Assembly: GCF_947503795.1 (NCBI RefSeq)
Contig: NZ_CANNEZ010000001.1
Span: forward strand, 1,975,001-2,039,000
Origin: an uncultured Jannaschia sp.
GTDB lineage: Bacteria > Pseudomonadota > Alphaproteobacteria > Rhodobacterales > Rhodobacteraceae
Reading direction: 5' to 3'
Length of the DNA: 64,000 nt
The position numbers and the translations under genes are program-made. This document shows, piece after piece, positions 26,840-36,691 of the stretch (its first letter is position 1; every line of letters begins with the position of its first letter). Below the pieces are notes generated by a model. That model did no database searches and had not been told where the DNA came from. It saw only the letters and a list, made by a program, of their open reading frames with translations.

Positions 26840-28375
26840 TCAGCCGGTGACCTGCTCGCGCAGGATGGCGGCGGTCAGCGTCATCATCAGGTAGATGCCC
26901 GAGAAGATCAGGAACGCGAGGATCGTGCTCTCGAAGGCGCGGGGATAGGTCGGCTCGTCGGGCTGGACGGGCGGCACGGGCGTCGAAAGATAGCGCACCT
27001 GCCGGTTGGCGGCGATGCGGCTGACCTCGAGCTGCTGGGCGGCCTGCTGCAGGAGAAGCTGCCGCGTCACCAGATCCTGCTGCGCCACGGCCAGCTCGGC
27101 CGTTACCCGTGCCAAGCTGACGTCATCGGCGGCGCCATCGGTCAGGCTGGACCGTAGCGTATCCAGTTCCTGCTGAAGGCGCGCGATATTGGCCGTGGCC
27201 ACCTGAACGCGCGTCGCATTGGGCCGCGCATTGGCATTGAGCTGGTCGAGGCGCAGGCGTTCGGCCCGAAGCTCGGTCTCGATCACGCCGATCTGGCTGT
27301 AGCTGTTGGAAACCTCGGCCTCGGCCGAGACGACGCCCAGCTGTTCCTGCAGGTCGACGACGCGGGTCTGCGCCTCGAGCATCCGGCCCTCGGCCGAGGC
27401 GAAGCTCTGCTCGGCGCCGGCCATCTGGTCGTCGCGCAGCCGCGAGGTGAGGTTGTCGACCTGCTCCTCGGCATAGCCGATCAGGGCGCGGCTGAAGGCG
27501 GCCGAGACGTCAGGATCGGCGGCAATCACTTCCATCTTCAGGACGCCCTCGGTCGGATCGTATCCGATCTCGACCATCCGTTCGTAAAGCTTGTAGGCAT
27601 CCTCGGAGCTTGCATCCGGCTCCAGCCGCTGAAGCGCGTCGATCTCGGGTTGTGCGAAATGCGCCCGGAAGCCGAGATCGCGGTCGAGCCGCTGGAACGC
27701 GTCGCGCGACAGAAGGTAGCCCTGCACCGAGATGCTGTCCTGCTGCGTGGCCAGCCCTGTCCCCGAGAAGAGCCCGCCCAGCCCAGAGGCGCCCGCGGAT
27801 GCGGTATCGGCCTGCTGGATGATGAATTCGGACTTGGTCGCGTACATCGGCGTCGCGAGGACGTAGTAGTAGAACCCCGCGATGAAGGTCGGCAGGGCCA
27901 CGAAGAAGCCCAGCCGCGTCAGCAGAAGCGCCAGCTTCCGGCGGCGGCGGCGCATGATGTCGCGCTGGATCTCCATAATCTCGCCTGCGCGGGCGCGGTC
28001 GTCGAGAACCTGGGCCGACGGCTCGGCCGGCAGCGGCGCGGGCCGCGCGATGGCCGGGACGGCAGCGTCGCCCGAGGTCTCGCCCGGCACAAGTTCCAGC
28101 ATGTTGGACCGCTCGAACGGGTCGATTCCGCGCGCACGCAGTGCTGCGACGGCCTCGTGGTCCGAGGCGACCTTGATGCCGTGCTTTTGCGCGATACGTC
28201 GCGCCATCCGGAGCTGGCGGCCCGTCGGCTCGGCACCCTCGGCGGGATTGGCGTCATTGGCGGCCGGTGCGATCACGGTCATGCCCGTCTCGGGCAAGCC
28301 GCCCTCGGGCACCTTGACGCCAGGGCGATTGAAGCCCGCGTCGGGGCGAATGCGGAATTTGCGGGCCTTAGGCAT
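26840..28375 (-). CDS. kpsE: Capsule polysaccharide export inner-membrane protein (KpsE/Wzz type)
   Basis: A 511-residue polysaccharide co-polymerase-like protein bridging the ABC exporter and the outer-membrane channel. It has a long cytoplasmic N-terminus (about 145 residues, ending in RRRRRK), helix 1 (about 148-172), a periplasmic domain with extended coiled coil (roughly 310-445; AEQSFASAEGRMLEAQTRV and following), a VPPVQPDEPTYPRA segment before the second helix (about 482-504), and a short tail. The start overlaps the kpsT stop by 8 nt. Confidence 0.88.
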   Translation of the reverse strand: MPKARKFRIRPDAGFNRPGVKVPEGGLPETGMTVIAPAANDANPAEGAEPTGRQLRMARRIAQKHGIKVASDHEAVAALRARGIDPFERSNMLELVPGETSGDAAVPAIARPAPLPAEPSAQVLDDRARAGEIMEIQRDIMRRRRRKLALLLTRLGFFVALPTFIAGFYYYVLATPMYATKSEFIIQQADTASAGASGLGGLFSGTGLATQQDSISVQGYLLSRDAFQRLDRDLGFRAHFAQPEIDALQRLEPDASSEDAYKLYERMVEIGYDPTEGVLKMEVIAADPDVSAAFSRALIGYAEEQVDNLTSRLRDDQMAGAEQSFASAEGRMLEAQTRVVDLQEQLGVVSAEAEVSNSYSQIGVIETELRAERLRLDQLNANARPNATRVQVATANIARLQQELDTLRSSLTDGAADDVSLARVTAELAVAQQDLVTRQLLLQQAAQQLEVSRIAANRQVRYLSTPVPPVQPDEPTYPRAFESTILAFLIFSGIYLMMTLTAAILREQVTG

Positions 28376-29021
28376 CGTATTCGTACAGCCTCCGCGCCTC
28401 GTCCAGCGTGTCGAACTGGTGCAGCTTGCCGTCGCGCAGGACGGCGGCCGAACTCGCGAACCGCTCCAGCACCTTGGGCTGGTGGCTGACGATCACGACC
28501 GTCGCCTTCTGCAGCCGGTCCTTCAGGATCGACCCGGCCTTGCGGTTGAACTCGGCATCGGTGGTCGCGGGCATCCCCTCGTCGATGAGGTAGATGTCGA
28601 AATCGAGCGCCAGCAGCAGCGCGAAGCTGAACCGCGCGCGCATCCCCTGGCTATAGGTGCCGACGGGCATGTCGAAATATTCCTCCAGCCCGCAGACATA
28701 GCGGCAGAAGGCTTCGACGTAATCCGCGTCCAGCCCGTAGAGCTGCGCGATGTAGCGCGCGTTCTCGGTCGCGGTGTTTCGGTTGACGATGCCGCCCATG
28801 AAGCCCAGCGGAAAGGACACGCGGGCGCGGCGGCGCACTTCGCCCTCGTCCGGCTTCTCAAGGCCCGCCATCATGTTGATGATCGTCGTCTTGCCGGTGC
28901 CGTTGGGCGCGAGGATGCCCACCGACCGTCCCATATCCACGCGGAACGACGCGCGATCGAGGATCACCTTGCGCTGTTCGCCGGTCCAGAAGGACTTGGA
29001 TACGTTGTCGAATTCGATCAT
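28368..29021 (-). CDS. kpsT: Capsule polysaccharide ABC exporter ATPase (KpsT type)
   Basis: A 217-residue ATP-binding subunit. Walker A is GILAPNGTGKTTI, the signature is the variant TYSQGMRARFSF typical of polysaccharide exporters, Walker B is DIYLIDEGMP, and the switch His is in VVIVSHQPKV. No matching permease (KpsM) gene lies in the window, so it must come from elsewhere. It is coupled to kpsE by an 8-nt overlap; 172 bp separate it from nhaA upstream. Confidence 0.9.
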   Translation of the reverse strand: MIEFDNVSKSFWTGEQRKVILDRASFRVDMGRSVGILAPNGTGKTTIINMMAGLEKPDEGEVRRRARVSFPLGFMGGIVNRNTATENARYIAQLYGLDADYVEAFCRYVCGLEEYFDMPVGTYSQGMRARFSFALLLALDFDIYLIDEGMPATTDAEFNRKAGSILKDRLQKATVVIVSHQPKVLERFASSAAVLRDGKLHQFDTLDEARRLYEYDA

Positions 29022-29159
29022 CGGGATCCCGAATCATTCATTAACACGACGTCCCCGGCACGGGTCCGCCCTGACCCATGTGGTAACCATGCTTTCCGTC
29101 AACAATGCGATAACACCGTGCGAAACGTGATCGCCGGGCGCAGAAAGCGGGGCGTTTCC

Positions 29160-29183
29160 GGGGCGGTCCCGCGGGCCCGCCCC
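29160..29183 (-). terminator. Possible terminator after nhaA
   Basis: GGGGCGG pairs with CCGCCCC around a 10-nt loop that is itself self-complementary (CCCGCGGG), 10 nt past the nhaA stop. No T-run follows on the minus strand, so this is a weak call. Confidence 0.35.
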
Positions 29184-29193
29184 GCCCGTTTGA

Positions 29194-30492
29194 TCACCCG
29201 TGCTGCTTTTGGACCTTCGTCAGCTTGCCGACAACGATGCTGATCGCCGCGGCCGCGAAGCTGAGGAGCGCGCCCATCTTGGCCGCATCCTGCACCGGCC
29301 CCGGATCGAAGGCCACCGAGGCCACGAAGAGCGAGACGGTAAAGCCGATCGCCGCCACGCAGCCGATGACGAAGAGATCGACCGTCCGCATTCCCTGCGG
29401 CAGCCCGAACTTGAGCGTATGCGCCCCGATATACCCGAAGAGCAGCACGCCGAACGGCTTGCCGATGATCAGACCCGCCAGCACGAGCCATGTCGGCGCC
29501 GAGATGGCGGAGAACTCGACGCCCGCATTCATCAGACCGAAGAGGAAGAGCACGATCTCGACCGGGTGCTTGAGGAGGTGCTCGGTGTGGTTGAGAAGGT
29601 CGGTCAGGTACTGCTCGGCCTCGGCGAAGATGCCGAAGGCGCGGTCCGCATGGGGCAGCGTCGGCACGATCGGCAGAAGACCCAGCGCCGGGTGCAGACC
29701 GGCCTGCGCGAAGCCGAACCAGCTCAGCGCGCCCGCGATCAGGTAGGGCCACCATGACAGCTTCTGGCGCACCCAGGTCGATCGGGGGCGCAGTTGGTCG
29801 CCGCGATCCAGCCGCCGCGGCAGCCGGTTGAAGAGGTAGAACACGCCCAGCGCCGAGACGAGCGACAGGAGCAACCAGATCGGCGCCAGCTCGCCCTCGG
29901 GGTAGAAGATCGCGAGGATGATGAGCCCCGCCGCGTCGTCCGCGATCGCCAGCAGAAGCAGGAACCGCACCGCCGGATGGCCCGCGCCGAACACGATCCG
30001 GCCCACGAGATATGAGAAGGCGATGTCGGTCGCCGTCGGGATCGCCCAGCCGTTCGCCACAGCGTCGAAGGTGGTCGAGCCGAGGATCGCGGCCAGTCCA
30101 AGATAGACCGCGATGGGGCCGATCATGCCGCCGAGCGTCGCGAAGAGCGGGGTCGCCGCCTTCTTGCCGCGCAAGGAGCCATTGTCGAGGATCACGGCCT
30201 CCCAGACCTCCTTGCCCGCGATGGCGAAGAAGAAGGCCATGAGGATGTCGTTGACGAGGTAGTGGACCGTCAGGACCTTCGCCGTCTCGGCATGGCCGAA
30301 CAACTCGGCATCCTCGCCCATGGCGACTTCCCAATGGTGCAGGTCGTAGCCGATCAGGTCGTTGAACCACAGCGGCCACTCGACCATCAGGTGATACGAA
30401 TGGGCGTCGGTATTGGCCCAGACCAGAGCGATCAGCGCGCCGAAGATCAGCAGCAGCGAATAGTTCGTCAGGAAGTTCCAGACCCGGTACAT
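29194..30492 (-). CDS. nhaA: Na+/H+ antiporter NhaA
   Basis: A 432-residue sodium/proton antiporter with about 12 helices for pH and sodium homeostasis, expected in a marine organism. Typical blocks: VNDILMAFFFAIAGKE, IPTATDIAFSYLVGRIVFG (holding the two-residue Thr/Asp region and Asp of the ion path), ADDAAGLIILAIFY with the adjacent Asp pair, and GKPFGVLLFG. The ATG at 30492 follows GAGAGGGGCGC and avoids a non-hydrophobic 27-residue extension of the frame. Confidence 0.95.
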   Translation of the reverse strand: MYRVWNFLTNYSLLLIFGALIALVWANTDAHSYHLMVEWPLWFNDLIGYDLHHWEVAMGEDAELFGHAETAKVLTVHYLVNDILMAFFFAIAGKEVWEAVILDNGSLRGKKAATPLFATLGGMIGPIAVYLGLAAILGSTTFDAVANGWAIPTATDIAFSYLVGRIVFGAGHPAVRFLLLLAIADDAAGLIILAIFYPEGELAPIWLLLSLVSALGVFYLFNRLPRRLDRGDQLRPRSTWVRQKLSWWPYLIAGALSWFGFAQAGLHPALGLLPIVPTLPHADRAFGIFAEAEQYLTDLLNHTEHLLKHPVEIVLFLFGLMNAGVEFSAISAPTWLVLAGLIIGKPFGVLLFGYIGAHTLKFGLPQGMRTVDLFVIGCVAAIGFTVSLFVASVAFDPGPVQDAAKMGALLSFAAAAISIVVGKLTKVQKQHG

Positions 30493-30618
30493 GAGCGCCC
30501 CTCTCGTGTCGTTGCGGAGCGTGGTAGCGAGTGGCGCCCTGAGCGGCAAGCGCGGCGCCGGTATCGGGGGCAAATAGGGGAGCGGCGGCCACGCCGCCGG
30601 GCACGGTCCGGCCGCGCG

Positions 30619-31236
30619 CTATTCGCTGGCCCCGGTCGACAGGAAAATCGGCCCGAGATTGGTGTTGCGCAGCCGGTCACGATGCAGAAGTTCGCCATCC
30701 GCGATGTAGAGACGGTCGAGCAAGTAGTCGCGTGGGCCGTCCTCTGTCTCGAGCCGGAGCGCGTCGCCGTCTCCGGTCGCGACGATGGCGGCCGTTGGGT
30801 CGTTGGCCGCGACGCTCTCGAGGATGCCGCGCACATCGGCCGGATCGGTAATCCGCTCGACCTGGAAGAAGCACACCGCCTCGTAGGCGCTGCCGCCCAC
30901 CAGCGCCGTCCCTCCCACCACGAGCGTCGCGGGGGCCATCAGGATCGAACCTATCGTGCCCAATGTGCCGCCAGCCCCGGCCACGATACCGGCGGCGGTC
31001 GACGCGCCAGCGGTCGCCGCGCCGATCATCGTCAGGCCCGAGCCCTCGTGGACCAGCGTGTAGTAGCTCGCCGTCGTCCGCGCGGCCTCGACCCCCGCCG
31101 CGGCCCCGCCTGCGATGGCGCCCGCCGCGATCGCGCCGAGACGCGACGGCTTGTAGTCGCAGGCGGCGGCCTGCGCGGCCTGCCCCGTCAGCGCGACCAG
31201 CATCGCGGCGGCGCAAATCTGCATGGATCGGGGCAT
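30619..31236 (-). CDS. Exported Gly/Ala-rich protein, unknown
   Basis: A 205-residue protein with a signal peptide (residues 1-24, cut after AQAAA or nearby), a Cys at 26, then two long Gly/Ala-rich, small-residue hydrophobic stretches (about 34-50 and 68-115) that resemble glycine-zipper membrane segments, followed by a polar domain (about 125-205) with DYLLDRLYIADGELLHR. No family is recognised. It is flanked by nhaA and the groEL terminator; nothing ties it to either. Confidence 0.6.
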   Translation of the reverse strand: MPRSMQICAAAMLVALTGQAAQAAACDYKPSRLGAIAAGAIAGGAAAGVEAARTTASYYTLVHEGSGLTMIGAATAGASTAAGIVAGAGGTLGTIGSILMAPATLVVGGTALVGGSAYEAVCFFQVERITDPADVRGILESVAANDPTAAIVATGDGDALRLETEDGPRDYLLDRLYIADGELLHRDRLRNTNLGPIFLSTGASE

Positions 31237-31293
31237 CGCATCCCTCCCTCGGGCTCGGGTCGTCCCCGAGAGATGGGGTCCACCCCCGGACAG

Positions 31294-31322
31294 AAAAAGG
31301 GCGCCCCGAAGGACGCCCTTTT
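31294..31322 (-). terminator. Rho-independent terminator of groESL
   Basis: On the minus strand AAAAGGGCGUCC, a UUCG tetraloop closed by C-G, then GGGCGCCC and UUUUU: an 8-bp core (one G-U) extended by A-U pairs. The C(UUCG)G loop is one of the most stable known. It stands 20 nt past the groEL stop. Confidence 0.9.
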
Positions 31323-31341
31323 CCGTTCCGTTCGCGGAGGC

Positions 31342-32997
<1,656 letters not shown>

Positions 32998-33057
32998 CTA
33001 GAATTGAATGGGGGGATCGGTCTTCGGCTGGTGCAACGGGCGCGGCGGCCCGGTCGC

Positions 33058-33342
33058 TCACATGATGCCGAGGATGTCCGATTCCTTCATGATCAGCAGC
33101 TCTTCGCCATCGAGGGTGACCTCGGTGCCGGACCACTTGCCGAAGAGGATCTTGTCGCCGGCCTTGACCGACGGCGCGATCAGCTCGCCGCTATCCTTGC
33201 GGGCGCCTTCGCCGACGGAGACGATCTCACCCTCGGCGGGCTTCTCCTTGGCGGTGTCGGGGATGATCAGACCGCCCTTGGTCTTCTCGTCGGATTCGAC
33301 GCGGCGGACCAGAACGCGGTCGTGCAGCGGTTTGAAAGCCAT
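33058..33342 (-). CDS. groES: Co-chaperonin GroES (10 kDa)
   Basis: A 94-residue heptameric lid of GroEL. Family blocks [14 protein letters not shown], the mobile loop [16 protein letters not shown] and [17 protein letters not shown] are all present. First gene of the groESL operon; the CIRCE operator is 30 nt upstream of the ATG. Confidence 0.99.
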   Translation of the reverse strand: MAFKPLHDRVLVRRVESDEKTKGGLIIPDTAKEKPAEGEIVSVGEGARKDSGELIAPSVKAGDKILFGKWSGTEVTLDGEELLIMKESDILGIM

Positions 33343-33372
33343 GTGAGCCTCGTAAGCTTGATGTTTCTCCCG

Positions 33373-33399
33373 TTGTCACTCACCCGGGGGGAGTGCCAA
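33373..33399 (-). promoter_or_regulatory. CIRCE operator (HrcA site) of groESL
   Basis: Read on the minus strand: TTGGCACTC, 9 nt, GAGTGACAA. The consensus is TTAGCACTC-N9-GAGTGCTAA, so one half differs at one position and the other at two. It lies between promoter and groES start, the standard place for repression by HrcA and release on heat shock. Confidence 0.93.
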
Positions 33400-33456
33400 C
33401 GAGCGGTAGGTATGAAGCGTCGAGGGCGGAGTCAACCGAGGCGTGCGACTATTCGC

Positions 33457-33702
33457 TCAGGCCACGCCGCCGTCGTTGGGCGGCGGTCCCGCGGGCCCGT
33501 CCGGCGCATATTCCAGAAGGTCGCCGGGCTGGCAATCCAGTTCCCGGCAGATCGCGTCCAGCGTCCCGAAGCGCACCCCCCGCGCCCGCCCGGAGCGCAG
33601 CACCGAAAGGTTCTGCTCCGAGAGACCGATCCGCGCCGCGAGATCGCGCGACGTCATCTTGCGCCTCGCCAGCGCCACGTCGAGCCGCACCACGATCCCC
33701 AT
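33457..33702 (-). CDS. Small XRE-family helix-turn-helix regulator (YozG-like)
   Basis: An 81-residue one-domain HTH protein. The helix-turn-helix is RDLAARIGLSEQNLSVLRSG with RFGTLDAICRELDCQPGDLL, the pattern of small Cro/YozG regulators, then a Pro/Gly-rich tail. It starts at an ATG that shares its A with the TGA stop of the DUF2975 gene (TGATG), so the two are made together. The pair is a known gene couple. Confidence 0.85.
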   Translation of the reverse strand: MGIVVRLDVALARRKMTSRDLAARIGLSEQNLSVLRSGRARGVRFGTLDAICRELDCQPGDLLEYAPDGPAGPPPNDGGVA

Positions 33703-34238
33703 CAGATCATGCCCCGGTTGTCGCGCCAGAGATCCGCCCCGAGCGAGAACGCCCGCGCCATGAATGCCGCGAGCAGGGCCGCCAGCGCCGTCGACACCTG
33801 CGACGATCCGAGGCTGATCCCCAGCATCCGCTCGCCTTCGGGGTAGTGCCACGTCGCGATCCCGGTGGCGGCCATATGCGCCAGCACCCCGACGATGAGC
33901 ACCGACCAGAGCCAGCGCGCCGCCCGCCGCGCCGCCAGCGACGCTCCCGCGGGGTCCAGCCAGCCCAGCGCCGCGAAGGTCTGCCGCATCGCGCCCGCAG
34001 CCCCCAGCCAGAGCCCGAGCTGGCCCGCGACCAACAGCGCGAGCGCCATCGCCTGCCAGGTTGCCATGCCTTCCGGATTCGCCCCCGCGAGGCCCGCAAG
34101 CCAATGACCCAGCACCATCGGCGTGTTGGCCGCCGCGGCCACCAGCACGAAGATGCCGGCCACAAGGAACGCCTGAACCCCCGTCAGGACAAGGGTCAGC
34201 GTCCGCGCCGAACGCTGCAAACCGGTCGTGTCGATCAT
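33702..34238 (-). CDS. DUF2975 membrane protein (YoaS-like)
   Basis: A 178-residue integral membrane protein with four predicted helices (about 14-38, 60-85, 107-128, 145-166). DUF2975 proteins are usually encoded next to a small XRE regulator, as here, and the couple is thought to act as a membrane sensor plus DNA-binding partner, but no function is proven. The promoter region upstream is AT-rich and holds an inverted repeat. Confidence 0.8.
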   Translation of the reverse strand: MIDTTGLQRSARTLTLVLTGVQAFLVAGIFVLVAAAANTPMVLGHWLAGLAGANPEGMATWQAMALALLVAGQLGLWLGAAGAMRQTFAALGWLDPAGASLAARRAARWLWSVLIVGVLAHMAATGIATWHYPEGERMLGISLGSSQVSTALAALLAAFMARAFSLGADLWRDNRGMI

Positions 34239-34260
34239 ATTCCGTCTCCCAAATCGAATA

Positions 34261-34277
34261 TGAATGTTTTACATTCA
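34261..34277. promoter_or_regulatory. Candidate operator between DUF2975/XRE and the lipoprotein gene
   Basis: A perfect inverted repeat TGAATGT-TTT-ACATTCA in a conspicuously AT-rich 77-bp divergent intergenic region. A single symmetric site in this place fits autoregulation by the small XRE protein, with the lipoprotein gene as a possible second target. Inference from position and symmetry. Confidence 0.5.
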
Positions 34278-34314
34278 ATATCCAATGATTCGCAATGTAT
34301 GATCGGATGATATC

Positions 34315-34884
34315 ATGAAGACAATCCTGCCGCTCCTGTTTCTGGCCGCCCTCGGGGGGTGCGACGCGCTCACGCCGTCGGGCCTCGTGGCAGCCGCCCG
34401 GCTCGATCCGCTGACCACCTCGCCCGACCAGGTCGCGCTGGCCGTGACGGTCCCTGACACGGTCCGCCTCCGATCCGGCGACGCGGTCCTGTCGCTCGCC
34501 TTCCGGGCGGACGGCGCGGACATGCCCGCCGTTTCCGAAACCGTGCCCCTGATGATCGCGCCCGCAACCACCGCGTCCCCCGGCACCCGCCGCTACGTCG
34601 CCCGCATCGCCCCCGCCGACGCACCCCGGCTGGCCGCAGCGCAGAGCGCCATCCGGGCGCTTCGTGCCTCCGGTACCGAGGGTGCGGGCAGCCTCGGCGT
34701 CTCGGTCGAACGCGGCTGCACCACTGCCCCCTTGGGCGACACGCTTCCGATCTCGACCGCGATCCGCACCGATCCCGATGCGCCCTTCGTGCCGCTCACG
34801 CGGTCCGTGGATGCCTTCGAGCGTCTCCCGCCTGCCGAGGCCGCGGCCCTGCGCGCCCGCTTCGCCCCCTGCGACGCGCTCTGA
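34315..34884 (+). CDS. Putative lipoprotein, unknown function
   Basis: A 189-residue protein with a type II signal peptide: MKTILPLLFLAALGGC, lipidated Cys16. The rest is rich in Ala, Pro, Thr and short strands, with two more cysteines (in VERGCTTAP and FAPCDAL) that may form a disulfide. No family is recognised. It is divergent from the DUF2975/XRE pair across an AT-rich region, so it may belong to their regulon. The ribosome site is poor. Confidence 0.7.
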   Translation: MKTILPLLFLAALGGCDALTPSGLVAAARLDPLTTSPDQVALAVTVPDTVRLRSGDAVLSLAFRADGADMPAVSETVPLMIAPATTASPGTRRYVARIAPADAPRLAAAQSAIRALRASGTEGAGSLGVSVERGCTTAPLGDTLPISTAIRTDPDAPFVPLTRSVDAFERLPPAEAAALRARFAPCDAL

Positions 34885-34976
34885 GCCTGCGACGCGCGGG
34901 GCACCAGTCCGCGCGCCGAACTCCGCCAGCGGCCGCGCCCCCTTGGCCCGCCGCCGCTCGCACCTACCTGCCCCGG

Positions 34977-35555
34977 ATGCCCGTCACCGACGACATCGCC
35001 GCCTGCCGCCACTGCGCCGACCGCTTCGCCGCGACCGCCAGTGGACACCGTCCCCGGCCGGTCGTCTGGTTCCGCCCCGGCGCGCGCATCCTGATCGCAA
35101 GCCAGGCCCCCGGCATGCGGGCGCATCTTTCGGGAAAGCCCTTCGACGACCCTTCGGGCGTGCGCCTGCGCGATTGGATGGGCGTCGATGGCGACACCTT
35201 CTGGGACCGCGACAACGTGGCCGTCGTGCCGATGGGCTTCTGCTTTCCGGGCTACGACGCCAAGGGCGGCGACATCCCGCCCCCGAAAGTCTGCGCGGCG
35301 AAATGGCGGATAGCGGCGCTCGATCACGCGGGCGACCCGCCCGTGACGCTGCTGATCGGCGGCTATGCGCAGGACTGGCACCTGGGTCGCGGGCGCGTCA
35401 CCGACCGGGTGCGCGACTGGCGCGCCCTCGCCCCGCGCACATGGTGCCTGCCCCATCCGTCCTGGCGGAACACCGCATGGCTGAAGAAGCACCCCTGGTT
35501 CGAGGCCGAGACCCTGCCCGCGCTCCGCGCCGCCATCGCCGACACGCTCGCGTGA
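34977..35555 (+). CDS. Uracil-DNA glycosylase family protein
   Basis: A 192-residue member of the uracil-DNA glycosylase superfamily. The first motif reads ILIASQAPGMRAH (GQAPG type), followed by GKPFDDPSGVRLRDWMGVD, and the last motif is LPHPSWRNTAWLKKHPWFE, close to the HPSPRN-type loop. A CRHC near the start (residues 10-13) has no matching second pair, so an Fe-S cluster is doubtful. Substrate not predictable. It begins shortly after the lipoprotein gene on the same strand. Confidence 0.8.
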   Translation: MPVTDDIAACRHCADRFAATASGHRPRPVVWFRPGARILIASQAPGMRAHLSGKPFDDPSGVRLRDWMGVDGDTFWDRDNVAVVPMGFCFPGYDAKGGDIPPPKVCAAKWRIAALDHAGDPPVTLLIGGYAQDWHLGRGRVTDRVRDWRALAPRTWCLPHPSWRNTAWLKKHPWFEAETLPALRAAIADTLA

Positions 35556-35610
35556 CGCCGCGCGAACGATCCGCTAGGGGGCGGGACCGACCAGAGCCGA
35601 CGGATCCCGC

Positions 35611-36375
35611 ATGACCGACCCCACGCCCCTCGACCGCGCCCACCTCCAGGCCGAGGCGACCGGCGCCGATACCGACCGGCTCGCCTTCTGGAACGCGCTG
35701 GCCGAGGCCGAGCTGCATCTCCTGCTCGACGCGGCCACGGACGACGCCGTCACCCCGCGCCTCGTCGAGATCGAAGGCGCGCGCTATGCCCTTGCGTTCG
35801 ACCTGCCCGAGCGGCTCGAGGCCTTCGCCGGCGCCGCGCCCACCGCCACGCTCTCGGGCCGCCGCCTCGCCGCGATGCTGGCCGCCGAGGCGCTGGGCCT
35901 CGCGCTCAATCTCGACGACGCGCCCTCGGCCCAGCTTCTCCCGCCCGATGCCATCGGCTGGCTTGCCGACACGCTCGCCCAGGCCCCCGAGGAAGCCGAG
36001 CGCCGTATCGCCGAAGTCGCCCCCCCCGGCGGCCTGCCCGATGCGCTTCTGACGGCGCTCGACGGCAAGCTGACCCTCGCCGCGGGCCTCGCGCGTATGG
36101 CCTATCTTGCGGGTGTGACCTACGAGGATGGCGCACGCGGCCACATCCTCGGGATCGTCGACCCCGTCCCCGGTGCCGAGCCCGACCTTGCCCGCGCCGT
36201 CTCGGAGGCGCTCGTCTTCTCGGGCCTCGACGCGGGCCAGATCGACGTGACGTTCCTGCGCGCCGCCCAGCCCCTGGCCGCCAGCCTCGCCCGTCACGGC
36301 CTCCGTATCGACCTGCCCCGCCCCGAGCCCACCGGCCCCGCACGCGACGCCGGCGCTCCGCCACGCCTGCGCTAG
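35611..36375 (+). CDS. SseB-family protein
   Basis: A 254-residue protein with an SseB N-terminal domain (LDRAHLQAEATGADTDRLAF, AEAELHLLLDA, YALAFDLPERLEAFA) and a C-terminal extension seen in Rhodobacteraceae homologues. Named after E. coli SseB, for which an enhanced-serine-sensitivity phenotype is reported; the biochemical role is unknown. Strongly Ala/Leu/Asp-rich. It follows the glycosylase-like gene by 55 nt on the same strand. Confidence 0.75.
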   Translation: MTDPTPLDRAHLQAEATGADTDRLAFWNALAEAELHLLLDAATDDAVTPRLVEIEGARYALAFDLPERLEAFAGAAPTATLSGRRLAAMLAAEALGLALNLDDAPSAQLLPPDAIGWLADTLAQAPEEAERRIAEVAPPGGLPDALLTALDGKLTLAAGLARMAYLAGVTYEDGARGHILGIVDPVPGAEPDLARAVSEALVFSGLDAGQIDVTFLRAAQPLAASLARHGLRIDLPRPEPTGPARDAGAPPRLR

Positions 36376-36691
36376 CCCGCCGCGCCGTCGGGGTCGCCCG
36401 GGCCTGCACCGATCGGCCAAATCGCCGCCCCGCGACCTGAGCCGCGACCGCGGTCCATCTCCCCTCGGTGCAAACCGCCGCCCCATCGATGTTCCAGAAA
36501 TATGCTGCCGCCCCCACGACCGGTTCTGCGCCATCCGTGCGGGGGTCATGGGTTCGGCGGCGAGAAGGCATCGCGGACAGCGGGCGATCTGCCCCCAGCG
36601 AAGCGCGGCACCACATCCATAACCGCGGCGTGACACCGACCCGAGGCGCGGCGGAATTTTCTTCCGGAAGAAAATTCGCCCCGCGGCGCCG
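36376..36691. other. Geneless stretch between sseB and pxpA
   Basis: 316 bp between two convergent genes. Apart from the AT-rich 24-bp palindrome at its right end no ORF with a ribosome site or recognisable product was seen on either strand. It may be the 3' untranslated regions of both genes plus a terminator. Confidence 0.5.
36654..36677. terminator. Perfect 24-bp AT-rich palindrome behind pxpA
   Basis: GAATTTTCTTCC and its exact complement GGAAGAAAATTC, without a loop spacer. It begins 15 nt past the pxpA stop, where a bidirectional terminator for pxpA and sseB would be expected, and has A/T-rich arms giving a T-run in either direction. A protein-binding site is the alternative reading. 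Confidence 0.5.
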
